A stretch of 64,000 bases of DNA from Campylobacterota bacterium (lineage in GTDB: Bacteria; Babelota; Babeliae; Babelales; RVW-14). The translations under genes and the position numbers were made by a program. The stretch covers positions 434,001 through 498,000 of the forward strand of contig JACKCO010000003.1 of assembly GCA_020633995.1 (NCBI GenBank), written 5' to 3'. Below the pieces are notes generated by a model, which saw only the letters and a program-made list of their open reading frames with translations, was not told the origin of the DNA and did no database searches. Below are positions 8,860 through 18,613 of this stretch, piece after piece. Numbering within the stretch: position 1 is the first letter of the stretch; every line of letters starts with the position of its first letter.

Positions 8860-9921
8860 TTATGCTGCGGTTGCGATAGCTTCTTGTTCGCTGATTTCGT
8901 TCAGCGCTTGTTGCTGTGCAGCTTCCATTTTTTCTTGCTCGCCAAAGAAGTCTTCGTTGATGTTTACTTTAAAGTTATTTTGTACTTGCTTGAGATTCTT
9001 ATCAAGTTCTTCGCGGAAGGTATTGTTTTTCAGAATTCCTTCAACTTGCTGTTTAATTTCTGCTAGTTGGAAGTACTCGGCATCTTTTTTGTCTGATGCT
9101 TTAACAACCCAGAACTCTTTACCCGCCTTAACTTTATCAACGCCAGGAAGCTTACTCATTTTGTTAAAGACATGTTCTTTAACTGCTTCAGGTGTGCCAT
9201 CAAAGCCAAATTCTTTGTTATTGTTTTTGCTGATGCGGCCAAAATCTTTAAAGTTTGCTTCATTGGTGTTGGTTGCAAGTTTTTTGAAATCTACAACGTT
9301 TGTTTTCGCTTTAGCCAGGAATTCATCTGCTTGCTTTTCATCGTCAAACTTGATGCCCTCTACAAGCGTTCCACCTGCAACTTTGACAAATCGATTTTTA
9401 TTTTCGTTGTAGTACTTTTCTACGTCTTTTTCTGAAACCGAAACGCTATCGAAGATGCCTTTTTCAAAAAATTGGACGTACAGTGAGCGTTTCAAAAGTT
9501 TTTTGGTTTCATTGTAGGCCTTGATGAACTCTTCACGTTTGTCAATTTCGTTTTTGATGCCATGGGCAACAATAACTTCTTGCTTAACGAGTTCGTCAAA
9601 AAAGCGACGTTTGATCATAACCGGCAGTGAGTCGGCGCTGGCCCCACGAAAGTATGGGTTTGCTTGGACCATCTGGGTTAAGCTATTGTTAAATTCATTT
9701 TCGGTAATGACCGCTCTTCCGTCAATGCTGCAGAGCGGTTTGCTGTTATCTGCTACTTCTTGTACAGCTTTGTCTGTGTCTTCCTCAATGATTTCTTGCG
9801 TTTTTTCTACAGGCTTTGCGGAGTCACTTTTCTTGCAACCACACCAGTCGCAACCAGCAAGAATGACAAATGGAAGAGCCATCAACACGGTTTTCGAAAT
9901 CAAACTATTTTTATACTTCAT
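8860..9921 (-). CDS. Lipoprotein foldase of the SurA/PrsA (PpiC) type
   Basis: The 353-residue product has a lipoprotein signal with lipobox LAGC (Cys about residue 23), followed by a Cys-rich stretch CDWCGCKK. Residues 60-180 carry the SurA_N-like helical domain (ITENEFNNSLTQM...FFDELVKQEVIVAHG). Residues 180-280 look like a parvulin domain (EKDVEKYYNENKNRF; ANFKDFGRISKNN; FWVVKASDKKD). A C-terminal helix follows. It probably folds exported proteins at the membrane, with a role overlapping the soluble paralogue downstream. The start has AAGGTAACGG upstream. Confidence 0.85.
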   Translation of the reverse strand: MKYKNSLISKTVLMALPFVILAGCDWCGCKKSDSAKPVEKTQEIIEEDTDKAVQEVADNSKPLCSIDGRAVITENEFNNSLTQMVQANPYFRGASADSLPVMIKRRFFDELVKQEVIVAHGIKNEIDKREEFIKAYNETKKLLKRSLYVQFFEKGIFDSVSVSEKDVEKYYNENKNRFVKVAGGTLVEGIKFDDEKQADEFLAKAKTNVVDFKKLATNTNEANFKDFGRISKNNNKEFGFDGTPEAVKEHVFNKMSKLPGVDKVKAGKEFWVVKASDKKDAEYFQLAEIKQQVEGILKNNTFREELDKNLKQVQNNFKVNINEDFFGEQEKMEAAQQQALNEISEQEAIATAA

Positions 9922-10101
9922 AAATACCGTTACCTTGGTTATAAAATTGAACTTTTACCTTCTCCATGCGCATATACAATAACACATGCTACCACACAGT
10001 ATATATTTTGCAAGGCACTCTAGGAGCACTTTGTATGTCAAATGACACCTGTTTGATCAGCGCATGTTTAATTAAAGCCAAATTGTCAATCCTGTTTGAG
10101 C

Positions 10102-10130
10102 TTGTCTGATGGCGAGCAATCCGTTATACT
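10102..10130 (+). promoter_or_regulatory. Sigma-70-type promoter for the permease-thrS operon
   Basis: TTGTCT (10102-10107), a 17-bp spacer and TATACT (10125-10130), 73 bp before the first permease start. The rest of the 282-bp divergent gap (9922-10203) has AT-rich sequence but no clear second promoter. Confidence 0.7.
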
Positions 10131-10203
10131 GCACAAATTGTTGTTGAAGGGGAGGGTGTGCAGTGTTTGCACTTTGTAATTCAAAAAATCAGAGGATTTT
10201 TCC

Positions 10204-11487
10204 ATGAAGAAACATACAACGATATCCTTTTGGGGTGGCGTTTTGATGACACTCAATATTATTTTTGGTGCTGGAATTTTTATCAGCCCATCAAAAATGG
10301 CAACGTTTGCAGGACCAGCAAGTTTTCTTGGATGGCTTTGTTTAGGGCTTGTCTTGCTTCCACTCGTGTGGGCATTCGCCTATGCCGGCAGCTTGTTTGA
10401 CGGTGAAGGTGGTTTTTATCAGTATTGCGGCCAAAGTCTTGGTCAGACTGCAGGCTTTTTGGCGGCATGGTCTTACTTGTTAGGCTACATGTCAACAGCA
10501 AGCGTTATAACTATTGTTATTCGTGATGAACTTATGCAGTACGGTGCATTTTGGATTGCAAATGATTATCCAACACTGACTGCTGCAGGCATAATTTTAC
10601 TGTTTTCCTCGCTCAATTTGTTTGGGCTTGGTGCCATTAGTAAAATACAGAGCATTGGAACGGTAATTAAAATTTTACCCCTGCTTTTTGTGATTGCCTT
10701 GATTCCTTTTTTTCCTTATACCGGAATTTCAATTACCCCTCAAGATATTGTAGGCATTCGTTACACGATACCGTTTATAATCTTTGCATTTTTTGGCATA
10801 GAGATCTGCTGCAACATTAGCCATCTCATGAAGGGTGGTGTGCAACAAGCATCACGAGCAATTTTTACCGCGTTTGCCATGTCTGTGGTTATCTACACCT
10901 TGTTTCATTTTGGACTTCTTGGGATCATGGGTGCTCCCGGACTGATGGACTATGGCGTATCGGCATTTCCAAAATTTTTGGGTTTGTCAGCACCAATGAC
11001 CAGTTTTATGCAAAGTTTTATCTCGTTTATGATTTTATTCACACTGCTCAATGCTGAATATGGTTTGATTTTGACAAATGTAACAAATCTGCAAACACTC
11101 ATTTCAAATAAGTTGTTACCGGCGCATTCATTTTTTGGTGTAACCAACCGAGCTCATAGGCCGTACCGACTAGTGTGGTTGCATGCATTGATCATGTTTG
11201 GGATGGTGACTTTGATAGCAAAACCAGATATCATGATGGTACTCACCAGTCTTGGTATTTGTGGTGCTTACTTTTTGCATGCTTTGGCTGTTTTAGTGGA
11301 ATGTTGTCGACGCAGATATTATGGGAGCATTGTCCTTAGCTTGTTAGCACTTGCCAGTTGCGTGGTCATGGTGTATTACAGCTGGGTCAGAATTAGTGAT
11401 AATCCTTTGTATGTCTCACCGATGGTTGTTGGGCTGATTCTTGGTTTGCTCCTTTACAAGACACAGACAAAAAATCAAACCGCCTAG
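10204..11487 (+). CDS. APC-family amino acid permease (first of a tandem pair)
   Basis: This 427-residue protein is almost entirely hydrophobic with about 12 membrane segments. TM1 carries the APC-family signature GAGIFISPSKMA, and TM6 to TM8 carry charged breaks typical of the family. It would import one or more amino acids across the inner membrane; substrate cannot be inferred. It is first in an operon with a second permease and thrS, preceded by a good promoter. Acquiring host amino acids fits a bacterium with little biosynthesis. AGAGGA lies 8 nt before the start. Confidence 0.88.
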   Translation: MKKHTTISFWGGVLMTLNIIFGAGIFISPSKMATFAGPASFLGWLCLGLVLLPLVWAFAYAGSLFDGEGGFYQYCGQSLGQTAGFLAAWSYLLGYMSTASVITIVIRDELMQYGAFWIANDYPTLTAAGIILLFSSLNLFGLGAISKIQSIGTVIKILPLLFVIALIPFFPYTGISITPQDIVGIRYTIPFIIFAFFGIEICCNISHLMKGGVQQASRAIFTAFAMSVVIYTLFHFGLLGIMGAPGLMDYGVSAFPKFLGLSAPMTSFMQSFISFMILFTLLNAEYGLILTNVTNLQTLISNKLLPAHSFFGVTNRAHRPYRLVWLHALIMFGMVTLIAKPDIMMVLTSLGICGAYFLHALAVLVECCRRRYYGSIVLSLLALASCVVMVYYSWVRISDNPLYVSPMVVGLILGLLLYKTQTKNQTA

Positions 11488-11499
11488 AAAGGTTTTACC

Positions 11500-12792
11500 G
11501 TGGTAAAACAGGGTAAGCTGCCCGTTTGGGCAGCGATTTTGATTAACGTTAACATTGTTATTGGTAGCGCATTTTATATGAGTGTGCAAAAAATAACGAT
11601 GGCTAGTGGTTTTCTTGCGCCGCTTTCTTGGCTATCGTGTGGAATGCTGCTTTTCCCTTTGATTGTTGTTTTTGCGACCCTTGCCATGCGCTATCCTGAA
11701 GCTGGTGGTTTGTATGTGTATCCACAAAAGTGTTTGGGAGAGTTTTGGGGGTTTATTAGTGGTTGGGGATATTTTATTGGAACGCTTGCAGGGAATGCAG
11801 CAGTAATTCATGCCTTTTCAAAAGCGTTTCAAAAGATTGAAGGAGCAAAGCCAGCGCTTGCTACCTATGGCATGTCTGGTATCAATTTTGATATTGCGCT
11901 GGTTGTTTTGTTTACCATCTTTAATTTGTTTAATATTGAGTTTTTAACACGTATTCAGGTTGCGCTTACGCTAGTAAAAATTACCCCTATGTGTATTGCG
12001 TTGCTTTCTGTACCATTTCTATTTAAGTTTGAGAACATTATTTCTGCACCTGTGGCGTGGCCTGGATTTTTTAGGTCTTTGCCGATTGTTTTATTTTCAT
12101 ATATAGGGATAGAGGCTTGCTGCGCGGTTATTGATAAGATTGAGAATGGCAGAAAAAGTGCTGCGCGGGTTATTTTCATTTCATTTGCAATAATCATGGC
12201 GATCTACTGTCTTCTTCAGGTTGTTTTACTTGGTATTCATGGTGCGGTTAAGATTAATCCGTTTCTTGAGTTGTTGGGTAAAATGACAACCAATCAAGCC
12301 ATTATCACATGGGGTAACTCACTGATCAATGTAGCAATGTTGGCATCATTTTTAGCCGGTTTTTATGGGATGTTTTATTACAACAACTGGAACTTATATG
12401 CCATGGCCCAGGAAGATACAATTTTATTTTCGGACTTTTTAAAAAGAAAAACACGCAATGATGTACCATGGGTTTGCGTGTTAGCACAGTCGCTGTTGAT
12501 TATCTTTTTGCTTTATTTTGGTAGAAAAAGTTACTATCTGATTACCATGAGTGATTTTGGCGTCATTATAGCGTATCTTTTAAGTACTATTTCCTTTTTA
12601 ACGTTGCATCGAACAAGCTATGGTCTGCTTGCTTTGCTTAGCTGTGGCGTTGTTGGATACGTTTGTATTGATGGACTTTATAATTCAGGCTTTGTCTACG
12701 TCATACCATTTGTGGGTGTCTTAGCAATTGGTCTTGTAGCACATTATGTGCATTGTTTACTAAAAAGAAACTCTCTTAATAAAGGGCTTTAG
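11500..12792 (+). CDS. APC-family amino acid permease (second of a tandem pair)
   Basis: The 430-residue protein also has about 12 membrane segments. Its N-terminus INVNIVIGSAFYMSVQKI corresponds to the APC TM1 signature with a changed GxG motif (GSAFYMS instead of GAGIFIS). That change suggests a different substrate from the first permease. It uses a GTG start at 11500, with AAAGG 8 nt upstream, 12 bp after the first permease. It is related to the first permease but clearly diverged, so the duplication is old. Confidence 0.87.
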   Translation: MVKQGKLPVWAAILINVNIVIGSAFYMSVQKITMASGFLAPLSWLSCGMLLFPLIVVFATLAMRYPEAGGLYVYPQKCLGEFWGFISGWGYFIGTLAGNAAVIHAFSKAFQKIEGAKPALATYGMSGINFDIALVVLFTIFNLFNIEFLTRIQVALTLVKITPMCIALLSVPFLFKFENIISAPVAWPGFFRSLPIVLFSYIGIEACCAVIDKIENGRKSAARVIFISFAIIMAIYCLLQVVLLGIHGAVKINPFLELLGKMTTNQAIITWGNSLINVAMLASFLAGFYGMFYYNNWNLYAMAQEDTILFSDFLKRKTRNDVPWVCVLAQSLLIIFLLYFGRKSYYLITMSDFGVIIAYLLSTISFLTLHRTSYGLLALLSCGVVGYVCIDGLYNSGFVYVIPFVGVLAIGLVAHYVHCLLKRNSLNKGL

Positions 12793-12793
12793 T

Positions 12794-14503
12794 ATGGATG
12801 ATAAAGAGTACCTACATAATTTGCGCCATTCTGCAGCGCACTTGTTAGCTCAAGCGGTTTTAGAGCTTTATCCAGACACTAAGTTGACTATCGGCCCAGT
12901 TACAGAACACGGATTTTTTTACGATTTTTTGCCGTCAAAAAATTTCAAAGAAGATGACTTGCCTCGTATTGAAGAAAAAATGCGTGAACTGGTCAAGCGT
13001 GACTATAAAATTACCGGTAAGCAAATTCCAAAAGAGCAAGCACGGCCTTATTTTAAAGATAACCAATTTAAACAAGAGATAATCGACATTGTTGAAGATG
13101 ACACTGTCGGTGTGTACTGGCAGGGTGAATTTTATGACTTGTGTAAGGGTGGGCACGTTGACTCAATTGGCCAGATTAAAAATTTTAAGTTAACTGCTAT
13201 TTCCGGTGCCTACTGGCGAGGTGACCGCGACGGTATCGCACTACAACGCATTAGTGGTGTGGCCTTTGCAACAAAGCAGGACTTAGACGATTATCTTAAA
13301 CGTGTTGAGGAAGCTCAGTTGTACGACCATCGTCGTTTGGGTAAGCAGCTTGATTTGTTTTCTTTCCACGACGTTGCTCCGGGACTTCCATTTTTCCACC
13401 ACAAGGGCTTGACGATTTATCGTGAGCTTGTTGGGTTCTTGCGAAAGCTTTTGATCGAGCGGGATTATCAAGAAATCGCAACACCGCAGATTATGAACGA
13501 GCAGCTTTGGAAAACATCAGGACACTACGATAATTACAAAGACCACATGTATTTTACTCAGGTTGATGAAGAAAACTTTTGTGTACGGCCAATGAACTGC
13601 CCGGGGTCAATTTTGCTGTACAAAGAACGCCCTCATTCATATCGAGAGCTTCCACTGCGTCTTTCAGAGTTTGGATTTGTTAATCGTTATGAGTTATCCG
13701 GTGTGATGCATGGTTTGTTTCGGGTCAGAGGTTTTACTATTGATGATGCTCACATTTATTGTATGCCAGATCAAATTGAAGAAGAGATCAAACAGTTGAT
13801 TGAATTGTCGAAAAAGATCTATGAAACATTCGAGTTTAAAAAAGTTGATATGGCTGTATCAACCCGTCCAGAAAAGTATATTGGTTCAGACGAGGTTTGG
13901 GAAAAGGCAACCAATGCATTAAAAGGTGCTCTTGAAAAGAGTGGCATGGACTACAAAGTGCAGGAGGGCGAGGGTGCTTTTTATGGTCCAAAAATTGAGA
14001 TGAAGATTCATGATGCCATGGGGCGTGAATGGCAATGTGGAACCATTCAGGTTGACTTTGTACAAGCAGATAACTTTGAACTTGAATATATTGACTCAGA
14101 CCAATCTCGTAAAAAGCCGGTCATTATCCACCGAGCGTTGTTGGGTTCGGTTGAGCGCTTTATGGGTATTTTGCTTGAGCATTATAAAGGTCACTTGCCA
14201 TTTTGGTTGTCACCGCTTCAGGTACGAGTTTTGACTATCACCGATCAACAAGTCGAGTATGCCCAAGCGGTTTGTAAAAAGTTAAGAGCTGCTGGTATTC
14301 GAGCCGAGCTTGACAGGTCTGGTGATCAGATTTCAGCACAAGTGCGTAGAGCGCAGGTTGATAAAGTGCCGTGGATGCTTGTTATCGGTAAAAAAGAGGT
14401 AGAGCAAAACACGGTAACCCTACGCCACACCGATGGTAAACAAGAATTTGGTCAGACGCTTGAGAGCATACTTGATCGAGCAAAAGAATTAATGAACGTG
14501 TAA
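12794..14503 (+). CDS. thrS: Threonyl-tRNA synthetase lacking the N-terminal TGS domain
   Basis: The 569-residue enzyme charges tRNA-Thr. It starts directly with the editing (N2) domain: HSAAH at residues 12-16 and the editing cysteine in DLCKGGH near 117. Class II motifs follow: RPMNCPG near 266, the motif 2 region FRVRGFTIDDAH near 310, and motif 3 HRALLGSVERF near 447. An anticodon-binding domain covers about 475-569. Usual bacterial ThrRS is about 640 residues with an N-terminal TGS domain; that is absent here, and ATG 12794 sits 1 bp after the permease stop, so no upstream extension is possible. It is translationally close-coupled to the permeases. Confidence 0.95.
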   Translation: MDDKEYLHNLRHSAAHLLAQAVLELYPDTKLTIGPVTEHGFFYDFLPSKNFKEDDLPRIEEKMRELVKRDYKITGKQIPKEQARPYFKDNQFKQEIIDIVEDDTVGVYWQGEFYDLCKGGHVDSIGQIKNFKLTAISGAYWRGDRDGIALQRISGVAFATKQDLDDYLKRVEEAQLYDHRRLGKQLDLFSFHDVAPGLPFFHHKGLTIYRELVGFLRKLLIERDYQEIATPQIMNEQLWKTSGHYDNYKDHMYFTQVDEENFCVRPMNCPGSILLYKERPHSYRELPLRLSEFGFVNRYELSGVMHGLFRVRGFTIDDAHIYCMPDQIEEEIKQLIELSKKIYETFEFKKVDMAVSTRPEKYIGSDEVWEKATNALKGALEKSGMDYKVQEGEGAFYGPKIEMKIHDAMGREWQCGTIQVDFVQADNFELEYIDSDQSRKKPVIIHRALLGSVERFMGILLEHYKGHLPFWLSPLQVRVLTITDQQVEYAQAVCKKLRAAGIRAELDRSGDQISAQVRRAQVDKVPWMLVIGKKEVEQNTVTLRHTDGKQEFGQTLESILDRAKELMNV

Positions 14504-14504
14504 T

Positions 14505-14538
14505 AAAAAAGGCCCCTCAATTTTGAGGGGCCTTTTTT
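14505..14538 (+). terminator. Strong rho-independent terminator
   Basis: GGCCCCTCAA / TTGAGGGGCC arms flanked by A6 and T6, just past thrS. It is symmetrical and could also end the convergent minus-strand unit at 14558. Confidence 0.93.
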
Positions 14539-14557
14539 ATTACTTTATAACAAGTTT

Positions 14558-15898
14558 TTAGTTAACACATGTTCCAAGGGCAATGAATTGAAAATCAGAG
14601 TAAGAGTACAAATTTGCCTGTGTTAAGTTCTTTAATGTTTCTTTGTTGAGTGGTTTGCGTAGTTGCTTGACAAAAAGATTTGTGTCAGTGTCAAACTTGC
14701 TCGTTTCAATTTTCCAACCACCCAGATACTCAGTCAAGGTAATGAAGTAGAGTTCATTAAATGATATGAGTATTGCCTTGTCGTTGCCAGCTTCAAAATC
14801 TTTTTGTGTGCAAAAACGACGGTCAAGTGTAAGTGTACCTACCTGTTTTCCGCTTTGGTCTACCGCATTCCAGGTCGTTTTGCTTGATACAACCGGTATC
14901 ATTTCACCGTTGCTCACATGTGCGTGAAAGAATCCGCCTTCTTGGAAGTTGCTGCGGACTAATGTAATGGTTTTATTCTCATTGATTGGATAAACAATTT
15001 CGTCACCAATGCCGCCATCGTCAGCACTGCTAGCAATGATCCATTCCCAATCAAAGGGATAGTACAACGGTTGCGTTGGTAGTTGTGGATCAATAATCGT
15101 AATGTTGAAAGGAATGTCTTGCTCAGCTAAATGTTTTACCAGCATGTCCCAATCGCCACCGCCGGCAATGTAAATAATTTCTTTTCCTTTTTGAGCCTGT
15201 GTTGCGAGGTTATCAAGTGTATTTTGGTGCCAATTCCGCCAGCCGCTTCCAGCCAAGAACAGCCACATGTTTGCATACAAAAATTTAAGCAGCGGGTAGC
15301 TTTGTTTTTCAAAAAACATACTTTTACATTGGTCCCAATGATCAACAAAGCAATACTCAAAAAAACTGTTTGCTGCGTTAAATAGGTAGCAGTCGCTCTC
15401 GTCTTTGTCTTTGAGTGAAAAAAGAAGTTTTAAAAAGTTTGTGTAGGCGCTGATATGTTCTGTTGATTTTGCGCTGGCAAGTGAGCTTTCGTTAACAGCC
15501 TTGGTCAGACCTATTTCGTCTAGATGAGCCAAAAAACCTGCAGTATCTTGCTCAAGCAGGTCGTACACTTTATTGAAACGCTTTTTGCAGCTTTCAGTCA
15601 TGCGGGTCATATGAGTTGGTTTTGCTGTTTTATGATTTGTATTGTGTAAGTGATTAATGAGTGGGATGAGTGGTGCCAGGCTGTCACCATGTTCAGCGAT
15701 AATTGCATTGTGTACATTGACAAAGTCTTGATTCAGTTTTGATTTGATATCTGTTAGTGCCTGTTCTGGAAATGCTTTTTTCCACGAACTCCAGCGTTTA
15801 AAAAAATCATCTGCAGATTTGGTTTGTGTACCGTTATGTTCGGCTTGCAGTTGATGGGTAAAAGCAAGAGCTATAACAAATGCTATTTTTTTAAACAT
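14558..15898 (-). CDS. Exported protein of unknown function, paralogue of 15915-17255
   Basis: I do not recognise this 446-residue protein. It has a signal peptide (MFKKIAFVIALAFTHQLQA). An N-terminal helical half is followed near residues 200-260 by GSGWRNWHQNTLDNL, then IIYIAGGGDWDML and NITIIDP. That strand-GG-helix-strand-D-P order is like the nucleotide or SAM site of a Rossmann-type fold, but this is inference. It shares these blocks and its exact length with the upstream neighbour, so the pair arose by duplication. AAGGA precedes the start. It ends the long minus-strand gene run. Confidence 0.78.
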   Translation of the reverse strand: MFKKIAFVIALAFTHQLQAEHNGTQTKSADDFFKRWSSWKKAFPEQALTDIKSKLNQDFVNVHNAIIAEHGDSLAPLIPLINHLHNTNHKTAKPTHMTRMTESCKKRFNKVYDLLEQDTAGFLAHLDEIGLTKAVNESSLASAKSTEHISAYTNFLKLLFSLKDKDESDCYLFNAANSFFEYCFVDHWDQCKSMFFEKQSYPLLKFLYANMWLFLAGSGWRNWHQNTLDNLATQAQKGKEIIYIAGGGDWDMLVKHLAEQDIPFNITIIDPQLPTQPLYYPFDWEWIIASSADDGGIGDEIVYPINENKTITLVRSNFQEGGFFHAHVSNGEMIPVVSSKTTWNAVDQSGKQVGTLTLDRRFCTQKDFEAGNDKAILISFNELYFITLTEYLGGWKIETSKFDTDTNLFVKQLRKPLNKETLKNLTQANLYSYSDFQFIALGTCVN

Positions 15899-15914
15899 AG
15901 GATTTTCCTTTTTT

Positions 15915-17255
15915 TTAGTATGGTGTGGTGGCTAAACGAATAAACTGTAGCACGAAAAGATTGAGCAGTTCGGCAAAACGTAAGTTTTGTAAAACTTGCT
16001 TTCCAATTGGCTTGCGAAGCTGTTTTACATGCATAACAAAGTTGTCATCAAGGTCGGTTGGATCGATATCCCAACCGCCCACCATTTTTGATAGCGCTGC
16101 GTAGCACGCTTCATCATATGACATGAGCACAGCTGTTTTTTGGTCACTGACAAAATCTTCAGGCAGTGCCAGACGTCGTTTAAATGTGCAGACGCCAGCT
16201 AGGTTGTTGTTCTCATAGATGGTCCATACAGTTGTACTACCCTTAAAAACAAAGTCTTTGCCTGTACTTAGCGTAAGGTGGTAGATTTGCTCAGACTCCT
16301 GAAAACTTTTACGTACGAGTTTAATTTTTTTGTTGGCAAACTCTATGTGGAGTTCGTCATCAATGCCGTCGTTGTTGGTGCTGTTTTTTACAAACCACTC
16401 GTAGTCTCCAGTGTAATAGCGTTCTTGCGAAGGCAAAAACGGATCGATGATTGTCATATTATAGATGCCGTGCTCAAGCAGTGCTCGGATGTCATTGCCG
16501 CCGGCAATATAAACAATTTTTTTACCAGTTTTGCTTTCTTTTAAAAGTCTGTCGAGTGTACTTTTGTGCCATTGTCGCCAACCGGTACCAACCAGGTTTT
16601 TCCATACAATAGAATTTAATAAGCGCATGAATGGGTGGTGCGTATGATCAAATGCCATGTTGCAGTATGTGTCAAATGTTTCAGGATAAAAGCAGTACTC
16701 AAATAACCTGTTTGCAACGGCAAATTGATACTCCTGCTCTACAAACTGATCAGTATGAGCAAATAGAAGTTGCATGAATGTGGCGTATTTGTCGATAACA
16801 TCGTTATAATGATTGTCTGTTCTAGCAAGTAGTGCTTCTTTGTCATTAATCTGGGGCGAGTTAAAGCCGTATTCATTTAAAAGTTCAGAAAGCATTGCTG
16901 GATTGTTTTCTAGCACGCTGTAGAATCTTTTTAGGCTATTTTTTGTGCTTTCGGGAATTGTTGTTTTTTCAATGCCACCTGCATTAATAAGCCCATCAGT
17001 TACTTTGCCAAGTTGCTCGCGTAGTGGATGTAGGTGTTGATAGTTACTGACCCACAATGTATTGACTCGGCCAATATAGCTACTATCCAAAGCAGAGCTC
17101 ATATCGGTAAGATTGCGATCAGAAAAGACTTGCTGATGCTTTATCCATTTATCAAAAATTTCATGGTCTTTTTTTACCTGTTTGGCCTCTATGGATGCGA
17201 ACATACAAAAAGACAAAAGATACAACGCGAATGCGCTGCAGTATTTTTTGTGCAT
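15915..17255 (-). CDS. Exported protein of unknown function, paralogue of 14558-15898
   Basis: The product is 446 residues from ATG 17255, the same length as its neighbour. That start has GAAGGGAG upstream and gives a clean signal peptide (MHKKYCSAFALYLLSFCMF); the frame stays open to 17378, but the extra residues lack a ribosome site. Shared blocks are GTGWRQWHKSTLD, KIVYIAGGNDIR, MTIIDPFLPSQ and, near the end, KQLRKPIGKQ. A Rossmann-like binding site is possible, function unknown. The 16-bp gap to the paralogue suggests co-transcription. Confidence 0.78.
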   Translation of the reverse strand: MHKKYCSAFALYLLSFCMFASIEAKQVKKDHEIFDKWIKHQQVFSDRNLTDMSSALDSSYIGRVNTLWVSNYQHLHPLREQLGKVTDGLINAGGIEKTTIPESTKNSLKRFYSVLENNPAMLSELLNEYGFNSPQINDKEALLARTDNHYNDVIDKYATFMQLLFAHTDQFVEQEYQFAVANRLFEYCFYPETFDTYCNMAFDHTHHPFMRLLNSIVWKNLVGTGWRQWHKSTLDRLLKESKTGKKIVYIAGGNDIRALLEHGIYNMTIIDPFLPSQERYYTGDYEWFVKNSTNNDGIDDELHIEFANKKIKLVRKSFQESEQIYHLTLSTGKDFVFKGSTTVWTIYENNNLAGVCTFKRRLALPEDFVSDQKTAVLMSYDEACYAALSKMVGGWDIDPTDLDDNFVMHVKQLRKPIGKQVLQNLRFAELLNLFVLQFIRLATTPY

Positions 17256-17307
17256 ACTACTCCCTTCTGGTTTTTGCAAACCAGCATACCATGCACAAAA
17301 AATTTGA

Positions 17308-18591
17308 CTACTCTTCTTCGTTTTCTGTAGTTTTTTCAGGCTCGTCTTTTTGTTCAAAAACAAGCACTTGGTATACACGACGTGATGTTGCTTGCTGAAT
17401 TTGAAAACAATACCCTTTGTAGATGACGCGCTCGCCTTTTTTAGGTAGATGCTGAAGCATCTCGGTCATGAAGCCGGCAAGCGTAACAGAATCTTCACTT
17501 TCAACTTTGATGTCAAGAAGGTCTTCAACTTTTTCAAGGCTAATGCCGGCGTCAATTATCCAACCGCCTTGGTCGATAGAAATAATCTGTTCGGTGACTT
17601 TTTCGTGTTCGTCGGTAATATCGCCCACAATTTCTTCGATGATATCTTCAAGGGTGATCAGTCCCGAGATGTTGCCGTATTCATCGATAATAATACCCAT
17701 GTGCAGACGGTTTTTCAAAAACTGGCTGAGTGTTTGATTTATTTTTTGTGTTTCAGGAATAAAGATAATTGGGCGTGCAAGTTCTTTTAGGCTTTTTTTC
17801 TTGCCTTGATAAAGCAAGTCAAAAATATCTTTTTGGTGAATGATACCAATAATGTTGTCTTCATCGTTGACGTAAATAGGCAAACGAGAAAAGCGTGATT
17901 GGTAAAAAATCTCTAAAGCCTTTTCAAGCGTTGTATCGGCGTCAAGTAGCTTCATTTCATTTTTAGGGATGATAATTTCTTTGACTGCCGTTTGTTCAAG
18001 GCTAAAAATGTTTTGCAACATTTCAGTTTTTTCTGCCTTCATCAGCCCTTTTTCATCGCTGTAATCGATTAAGAATTCAATTTCTTTTTCAGAGACGATG
18101 TCTGTTTTTTCTAAAATGTGTGGACCACTGACCTTAGAGAAAAAGAAGTCTGCAATTTTGAGTAGGATGGTAACAAAAGGGTAGAGCACATGGTACAAAA
18201 CGTTGATAAGCCAAAGGAACGATGCAAAAAGACGTTCATGATGAGTCTTGGCAAAGCTTTTGGGAATAATTTCACCAAAGACCAAAATCATGACGGTTGC
18301 AAAAGCAACACCAACAGCAAGACCCCAGGTGCCAAGCATGCTTTCCATGATCTCTGAAAGCACAACGGATGTCAGGACGTGTGCAAAGTTGTTGGCAATC
18401 AAAATGGTAATCAAGATGCGCTGAGGATTTTTTTCCCACGAGACAAAAAGTGTCTTGTACTTTGCAACAGTGGCTTCAAGCTCTTTGAGCTTAAATAGCC
18501 GCAAAGCTGTGAATGCTGTTTCTAGAAAAGCGAACAGCGCGGCAAAGCATAGTGACACAAAAAATATAAGAAATTTTGCAAACATAGTCAT
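17308..18591 (-). CDS. CorC/HlyC-type membrane protein (CNNM/DUF21 domain plus CBS pair)
   Basis: The 427-residue protein starts with four hydrophobic segments of the CNNM/DUF21 domain (LETAFTALRLFKLKELE; FGEIIPKSFAK). Two CBS domains follow at about 205-325 (IIIPKNEMKLLDAD; GIIIDEYGNISGLITLEDIIEEIVG). A C-terminal transporter-associated domain ends it. Family members affect Mg2+ or other cation export. It lies between acyl-CoA synthetase and the secreted paralogue pair on the same strand. AAGGA precedes the start. The old name haemolysin is not a reason to call it a toxin. Confidence 0.9.
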   Translation of the reverse strand: MTMFAKFLIFFVSLCFAALFAFLETAFTALRLFKLKELEATVAKYKTLFVSWEKNPQRILITILIANNFAHVLTSVVLSEIMESMLGTWGLAVGVAFATVMILVFGEIIPKSFAKTHHERLFASFLWLINVLYHVLYPFVTILLKIADFFFSKVSGPHILEKTDIVSEKEIEFLIDYSDEKGLMKAEKTEMLQNIFSLEQTAVKEIIIPKNEMKLLDADTTLEKALEIFYQSRFSRLPIYVNDEDNIIGIIHQKDIFDLLYQGKKKSLKELARPIIFIPETQKINQTLSQFLKNRLHMGIIIDEYGNISGLITLEDIIEEIVGDITDEHEKVTEQIISIDQGGWIIDAGISLEKVEDLLDIKVESEDSVTLAGFMTEMLQHLPKKGERVIYKGYCFQIQQATSRRVYQVLVFEQKDEPEKTTENEEE

Positions 18592-18613
18592 AATATTTCC
18601 TTACTCCTTTATA

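Noticed and set aside
17256..17378. Longer N-terminus for the 15915-17255 protein
   Set aside because: The extra 41 residues lack a ribosome site, would bury the signal peptide, and would break the equal length with the paralogue.
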